Shown here: piece by piece, positions 58,150 through 64,000 of the stretch
Layout of the letters: the number at the start of each line of letters is the position of its first letter
Numbering within the stretch: position 1 is the first letter of the stretch
Source of the DNA: Flammula alnicola
Taxonomy: Eukaryota > Basidiomycota > Agaricomycetes > Agaricales > Strophariaceae
Direction: 5' to 3'
Assembly: GCA_015499995.1 (NCBI GenBank)
Contig: JADNRV010000060.1
Location: forward strand, 62,001-126,000
Length of the DNA: 64,000 bases
The notes under the pieces: model-generated
The model's input: only the letters and a program-made list of their open reading frames with translations
The model's database searches: none
Told to the model about the DNA's origin: nothing
Program-made: the position numbers and the translations under genes

Positions 58150-58779
58150 TCAGAGCATGTGTCGTTTCGAGTAAGGTAGAAGAGCGTAGTCGTGTGAGTT
58201 CATTGGGATGTTGAAGGCAGAGATATCTTCGCGGATTTGGAAGAGACGCGTAGGAGTAAGCGGACTGAAATTAAGGATTGAGTCTTCAATCACCATTTGG
58301 AGTGCCTATCAATCGTTGCCTTGATGGAATTCAGTGGGGTGATCTGCAAGTCGGGAAGAAGGGATTCACACTCACCGGCAAGCCTTGGCTTGTGAAACTG
58401 GGGTCTGATGGTAATGGCCGATCTGGGGACGTTGAAACAAAGAACTTGAGAGAACCTGACGGATCTCCGGTTTCTCGACAATGGGAAAACAGCCTTCTAT
58501 CACTCAGTGCCCCTCCCAGCGCATAAGAGCCAACTTCTGATGGGTAAATTGAGAATTGCCCATGCAGTTGCTCAGGAATAGATAACTATAGGAACATATT
58601 CGTGGTTAATCCAAGTTTAATTGATGCCGCACGGCGTATTTCCATGGCATGCGCTCACCTTTAGCAGAATGTGTCGGCGTATCCAAGTCCCATCTGGCGC
58701 ACCAGAGACATCGACCACTCGGTATTGCTCGCCATCGGTGCTAACGACAAGGCGGACGACGGAGAGTGGTTGTTGGGGC
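58150..58779 (-). pseudogene. Fragment of a Ste11/Byr2-type MAPKKK: Ras-binding domain only
   Basis: Exon-like pieces: PQQPLSVVRLVVSTDGEQYR VVDVSGAPDGTWIRRHILLK (58660-58778), then LGLTTNM and a stop, then HGQFSIYPSEVGSYALGGAL SDRRLFSHCRETGDPSGSLK FFVSTS (to about 58376), then a final exon ending LLPYSKRHML. This follows the Ras-binding domain of fungal Ste11/Byr2 kinases (YP-E-G-Y-G-aLSD...GSLKFFV). No SAM domain lies upstream, no kinase domain downstream, and one junction contains a stop. It is probably a duplicated and decayed fragment; a short rescued gene cannot be excluded. Confidence 0.6.
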
Positions 58780-61039
58780 CTATAACAGTACCAGGAAAGA
58801 TCGAAGGCGGGTAAGCAATGGGGATGATGATAGAAAGCTTTCCAGATACTCACATTATAGAGATGATAGAGGAGGGTAGTCGGGAAATCTCATTAAAACT
58901 GGTTGATCATTTACTGACCTTTTGTACCTCACATTTGCCCATAAGTAAATCCGGTCAGCAAATTTATGATGATCATGTATGAGTCGTTTGCTCTTCCCAT
59001 CAATTCTATAGTCCGAACACCACAAATCGGTGCATATGCCCATTGATTGGACGGTTGGCTCTTTTCAATATGTCAAATAGATTCTGCATCACAGAATTAG
59101 ATAGGGATGGGTCTATAGATATCCTTAGATATCTCAGCGGTATAGACCCCTGCACGTTTGATGGTAATGATATCCATTTGCTTAGGACCTCGAGGCTCGA
59201 ACGCCGTGGGCCTGAAGTCATACATCCGCCTTCTGGCTCCAGCCAAGTTGACAGTGACGCCGGTGATGTTACTCTGGAGGCCTGCTGGAGAATTCGAATG
59301 GGCTGGGTTTCTAAGTAGTCAGGATCCTTGGAACTCGGATTTGGACAGACGCTTGGAGCAAAGGTCTCTTATACATAGCCATCTTGATCAACGTCAACGT
59401 CGAGTTTGGCTCGCGCGATGTGTGCTTCGTGGCCGGTGACAAATGGGAAGAAGAAGGTGGTTGGCTTCCAACCAACCTGCAACCGAGTTGGTTGTTCGGA
59501 AAAGGCCAAAAAAGATTGTCCCAAACAGGCAAGTTGAACTTGCATCACTTTCGCGCTGTTTCCGCAACCCACTATCGTGTTCTATCATGATGCACATAGC
59601 AACAACTGCGAATATCTCCTCATATTATGGTGAGCATCATGAAGCAACCGCAGTTATTGAACTAATGAGACTTTTATTTGGACGCGTCTATCCTAGTCTT
59701 CCAATACGATCCCTTCAAATGATTCTCAAGTTCTCAACAACTCAGGCTCAGCAACGAACAAGCGTTTATGGAAAATTGGCAACGAAAGTCCATTTATACT
59801 CCATGAAGTATCTGCGTGTGGCTTCGCGGCGTATTTAACCTTCAAGTGAATGAAAGTACCCAAGCATGGGATGAAACTGGTTGCCTCAATCTCTTCCGTA
59901 TCATGTCTAATTTCGGGACTGCGCTGGGCCGCGTCTCACTCGTGAGTTGGTCAATATCAATCAGTCTTGACACTCGCTCACACCCAACCACCATTCTGTC
60001 CCGATGGGACTACCTTAGACGGGAAATATCCCTTACATGCTATCTCATGAAGTTCACCTGCATGCTCTATTCAACGAGAATGATCGGCCGATCTAGCAAA
60101 ATTGCCTACTTCTACAGCACAGCCTTCTTGATGTTCCTTCTCACAGGATATCAAGGGGGCCCTCTCGATTGAACTCTCCTTGAGAGGTCCGAGGACTCTG
60201 AGAAGTCGCTCGTCTCGTCGGGCCGATGACGAGATGGGGTTTTCGACAGCAAAGCCATCCGCAATGTCTGGTTAAACATATAATGAACACCACACTCTGG
60301 CTTCGTTGGAGGGTCTTAGGCCTTCGCCACCACTGAATCTGTCTCCCCGAAACGTATCTTGGTCATTCTTTCTTTCAGTAAACGTTTCAGCGTCGTTTCA
60401 ACGTTGCAAGACATTCACAGCGGCGTTACCCCGGCGTTGTATATCTCGCCCTTTATCGATCCCCTTGGCCGACGTACCTGTTTCTTTAGCCGATAGTGCA
60501 AAATGAAAAAGTCATTCGGTAATCTGTCCCTGAGTAATTCTCAAACTCCTCCTCGAGGTGAAACCTCGGTGTCGAGTGCGTGTGCTTCTGTACGCGCATC
60601 CTTCTCCCTACGCGTCCGAAGCCTTGATCCACGTACATCAGCTAGCCCGCGCAAATGGAGCACGCAATTCTCAGAGGAGGAAAGGTGCGGGTATATAAAG
60701 TTCATGCCCGAACTTCTGTCATGCAATAATTAAATAATTGACTGACCTGGGTCAATTGTTTGTCGACCGTGTTAGGATCCTAAAACAGTTTCTCGTCCCA
60801 CACGAGGCAAGACGGATCCCGCGCTCTATCAAATTCTATCTCATGGCGCCTCCCATGATCCATGCTGTCGAAGCTGCCCAGAGTGATAATCTTTGTCACA
60901 AACTGACAAAAGCTACACGTGAAGGACAATCTAGTCACGTTATCGTGTAGTATTTCTTGCGCCATAATCCAGCGGTTTCACATTCGTTCGCATCCTCTCC
61001 TCCTTCTCTACTTTCACTCGAAACACCCGCCAGAACACA
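58780..61039. other. Intergenic, no supported gene
   Basis: Several open frames of 60-130 codons (for example plus 59443-59838 and 59816-60172) have no recognisable domain. The last stretch before 61040 is CT-rich and should hold the peroxiredoxin promoter. Confidence 0.3.
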
Positions 61040-61863
61040 ATGACTCTCACCGTTGGCGAAACTATTCCAGAGGGCACCTTCAAGTATGTGCCTTTCACGC
61101 CAGAGCTCGAAGATGGAGTGCGTGTCAAATTCTAATCTAATCAACGAATTGTCCGCCTGATCATTGGAACCTCCCAGCTTGCATGCGGAGTCCGTATGTA
61201 TCTTCGAAATGATGTATCATGAAACACTTTACAATTTTGACACTAGCCACGACGCTTTCGACAAATGACTGGAAGGGGAAGAAAGTCGTACTCTTCGCCG
61301 TCCCCGGAGCCTTCACCGTGAGTTATTAAATTCGAATCACACGAGAAGCAACCGGTTGGCTGATCCTTGATAACTATTGTGCGATAATTTAGCCTACCTG
61401 CCATGTGAACCATTTGCCTCCTTACATCAAGAAATACGATGAGTTCAAGGCTAAGGGCGTCGATGTTATCGCTGTCCTTGCTGCCAACGACCCTTTCGTC
61501 ATGAGCGGCTGGGGTCGCGTCGAAGGCCTTAGAGACAAGGTAAAGGTTCTTCTATAAATATGAGAGACAGAAATAAATATTGACCGTGTTTTTCCATTGG
61601 TATAGGTTCTCGCCCTCTCTGATACCGATGCCAAATGGTCTAAGCAAATTGGTCACGTTTTGGATCTTACTGAGAAGGGCTTGGGCATCCGTACTGGTCG
61701 CTATGCTATTATCATCGATAACCTCGTTGTGAAGTATATTGGGGTGAGATTTTCCCATTTTATCTCAAAAAAATGATATGAACCCTTTTCCTTTCACCCG
61801 TAGGTCGAACCAGGAGCAGGTGTCACGGTCTCAGGCGCTGACGCTGTTCTTACGAAGTTGTAA
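61040..61863 (+). CDS. Prx5/PMP20-type peroxiredoxin (AHP1, Asp f 3-like)
   Basis: Six exons: 61040-61117, 61178-61193 (16 nt), 61247-61317, 61393-61539, 61606-61743 and 61804-61863, 169 residues, the usual length of the family. Starts MTLTVGETIPEGTFKYVPFT. The microexon gives LACGV. WKGKKVVLFAVPGAFTPTCH carries the peroxidatic Cys in the PGAFTPTC motif. GVDVIAVLAANDPFVMSGWG and the end VEPGAGVTVSGADAVLTKL are typical. The enzyme reduces alkyl hydroperoxides and H2O2 in cytosol or peroxisome. The C-terminus lacks a clear SKL-type peroxisomal signal (it ends TKL). Confidence 0.92.
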
Positions 61864-62093
61864 GAAGACTGGTGATAATTATCATTATCGTTATACATTA
61901 CGGGAAAGAAAATTGAAGCTAGGCAGAACCTAGAATTGTAGAATAAATTTGACCTCTAGAAACGTTTTTCCATTGTGGGCGGAGATATACAAACTATACA
62001 AATTGCAGAACATCGACAATGAGAGAAGGGGCAGATAAGAAAGCATGAAGTGAAAACAGTAATAGATGCCACAGAATCAAGTAAAGAAAGATA
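61864..62093. other. Convergent 3' spacer
   Basis: Spacer between the peroxiredoxin (plus) and the TMEM184-like gene (minus). It holds the 3' ends of both. Confidence 0.4.
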
Positions 62094-64000
62094 TCATGAT
62101 GCCCACGGATTGTCATGGTCGGGAATATCGCTGTAATGTGTCTGCACACGGGCGTGCAACGGGGGCGTACCGCTTCTCGCAACAACTCCTTCTACCTCTT
62201 GCGTCCATTCAGACGTATGCCTGAGAGTATTACCATACTCTCCTCGACCCTCCTCGCCTTCATCTTCATCCCCAATAGTACGAACAATCTCATCACCAAG
62301 ATCTACCCGCCGTGAGTCACCCTCGCCCCCCGCTTCCTCCACCTCCACCTCACCAACTTCACGTTCCCCATTTCCTCCATGCGCCACAAACCCTCGGCGG
62401 TAAACTTTGCGTAACCCCGAACCCCGCGTCGCTGGCTCGCCTTTCCTTCTCTCACGCGTCTGTTCTTCCTCAGCTGCATGGGGGTCCTCCACGACCAAGT
62501 CAACCGCGTCAGGCGGGAGTATAGGCGACCCTGTCTGAGCCGTACGCGAATTATTACGCGACAACACAAGAGGCGAGCGGACACCATGGCGATTACTTGG
62601 GCTACCACCGCTTCCACTAGCAGAGGCGTTACTCGAAGGTCCGGGCGACGACGACGGCGTATGTCGGTTGGAGTGTTGCACATTTCGCAATTGCGGAGAT
62701 TGAGAATACGATCCAGTAGGTCTCCGGGTCTTCGTCCACCTCAGATTCACATCCTTGGGTTCCGCGGGTATCACACTTCTTTCCTGATCATGGTCTATGA
62801 TATTACCACCGGCGTCGTGGTTGTCGTAGAACTGCTCCGGCGACTTGCTGTTCCCTTTACGATTTTGCGAGTTGCTGCCATTGCTGACGGCACCATAGCC
62901 CTCCCAGGCTGGTCTGTCTCGTCGCTGGATTGCTGCCTGGCCCTTCGCTCCTCGGAGAGGAGAGAACCATGCCCCTCGCTCATCCCGTAACACACGCTCT
63001 TCCTCGTCCCATATGAACGTACGTGCAGACTCCGAGCTAACGTCGATGCAGGGGTAGTTGTAGTCACCGAACAAATATTTCCTGCTATGTGCAAAGAGCT
63101 CCTCGTCCGCGTCGTCCAAGTCTCCAAAAGGCAGCTCAAACCCGTCTCCTTCTACATCAACATCACCCCACACCGTGTCTTCTGTGTAATCCTGCATGTC
63201 AGGTGCGAGGTGTACGACATCCCGAGCATCTTCAGAAAGCAGCGGCGCATGCATGCTTTCCGCCTGACTGTCACCGGCCAACTTTTTGATTGCCTTATTC
63301 ATCACCCGTTCGGCTCGTCCAGGAGGTCGTGTATCATCTGTCGTCCTGGGAAGCCAGTATTTCCGCTGCCCACCCTTGCTATATCTGAGCCCGGCACGTA
63401 TGCGGCGATCACGCCCAGCACCTTGGTGCATGAATCCCTCGGCAGGTTCGAATTCTCGATAATCCATGCCCTCACCTCGTAGCGTCGCCTTGGAGTCCTC
63501 AACGACGTCTAGAAAACCAAATGCATCCCTGAACGCATAGTACATGGGCATCCGAGCGACGAACGTGTGGGTAGGGTCGATGAAGTCCTTGTACGAGAAT
63601 GCATACATGTGGGCGAACGCGAATAACGGCATTTCCATGCAGATGAGGAGGTCGTTGAGACCGACTGACACGTTTTCGGGGTCGGTGTACGGTCCAAGCT
63701 TCGTGATGACTCGTGTTGCAACGAGAGTGGATATACCAACAGATTGCCAGAAGGAGAAGAACAGGATTCCTTTGACGCAAAGGAACTTTGGGACCGGACT
63801 AGAAGAGGAACACGTCACTTCTGTTCGATGTGGTATATGCCCTAAATCTTACCGGAAAGGCTTCAGGTCATCGTTGACGCAGATCCAAAACATCGCCAGG
63901 CAGTATAAGCTGAGACATATACTGGTGTTGTAGATGATACTGATGTACAAATAGCCAGAGTTGGCTCGGAAATCCCCTTCGTTGAACTTGCCGATAGCCT
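62094..64000 (-). CDS. TMEM184/Ost-alpha (LAZ1) family membrane protein, partial at window edge
   Basis: The gene runs off the right edge. Visible exons are 63853-64000 (NEGDFRANSGYLYISIIYNT, LYCLAMFWICVNDDLKPFR) and 62094-63798 (PVPKFLCVKGILFFSFWQSV, SVGLNDLLICMEMPLFAFAH, MYAFSYKDFI), joined across a 54-bp intron. These match the last transmembrane helices of the Solute_trans_a family. The remaining 480 residues are a long cytosolic tail, acidic and Ser/Pro-rich, with no known domain. LAZ1/TMEM184 proteins act at the vacuole or plasma membrane; transport activity in fungi is unproven. The N-terminal helices lie beyond 64000. Confidence 0.88.

Noticed and set aside
59816..60172. 119-codon open frame on the plus strand
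   Set aside because: Begins at a non-ATG codon and has no recognised domain or splice partners.

Overview
The window is genomic DNA of a filamentous basidiomycete, almost certainly an Agaricomycete (mushroom-forming fungus). The evidence is the dense short introns (about 50-75 bp, GT-AG), a class I hydrophobin with the eight-cysteine pattern, a GH11 xylanase with a fungal cellulose-binding module, a tandem family of DUF6533-type membrane proteins, leucine-rich F-box proteins, a Crinkler-type effector, and a LINE with an endonuclease/reverse transcriptase/RNase H ORF2. Many genes below were assembled by eye from several exons, and most exon sums were checked to be divisible by three.

Layout. 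0-2 kb: an F-box gene. 3.9-22.2 kb: a tandem cluster of three DUF6533 membrane-protein genes in three different states. Copy 1 is split by a LINE of about 6.35 kb with a 13-bp target-site duplication. That LINE is itself split inside ORF2 by a 5,453-bp element with terminal inverted repeats (7265-12717) and a 3-bp duplication (TAG). The nested element carries intron-containing fragments of host genes (farnesyltransferase beta subunit, a RING finger) and a set of hairpin modules. Copy 2 is decayed and encloses a GH11-CBM1 xylanase gene. Copy 3 looks complete. 22.7-27.0 kb: a secretome island (a GPI-anchor-like secreted protein, a decayed paralogue of it, a hydrophobin, and a multi-exon secreted protein on the minus strand).

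28.5-41.7 kb is mostly housekeeping: a small two-helix membrane protein, a DOT5-type nuclear peroxiredoxin, a PPP1R37-like leucine-rich repeat gene with four apparent single-base frameshifts, a UstS-like glutathione S-transferase, and the convergent mitochondrial genes ISD11 and RCF1. 41.7-45.3 kb is a small tandem array of Crinkler genes: one header-only copy, one complete copy (ubiquitin-like header, nuclease-like middle, kinase), and three copies of the intergenic unit. 46.6-50 kb holds a protein with an RNase H-like domain fused to duplicated modules and a coiled-coil protein. 50.6-64 kb holds transaldolase, a second F-box gene plus an F-box pseudogene, a tiny 44-residue gene, a decayed Ste11-type Ras-binding-domain fragment, a Prx5-type peroxiredoxin, and a TMEM184/Ost-alpha gene that runs off the right edge.

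The genes do not form one pathway. The most informative parts are the nested transposon history at 4-16 kb, the Crinkler array, and the RNase H fusion gene. Large intergenic stretches (36.9-40.2, 44.9-46.6, 55.3-56.8, 58.8-61.0 kb) show no gene I can support.
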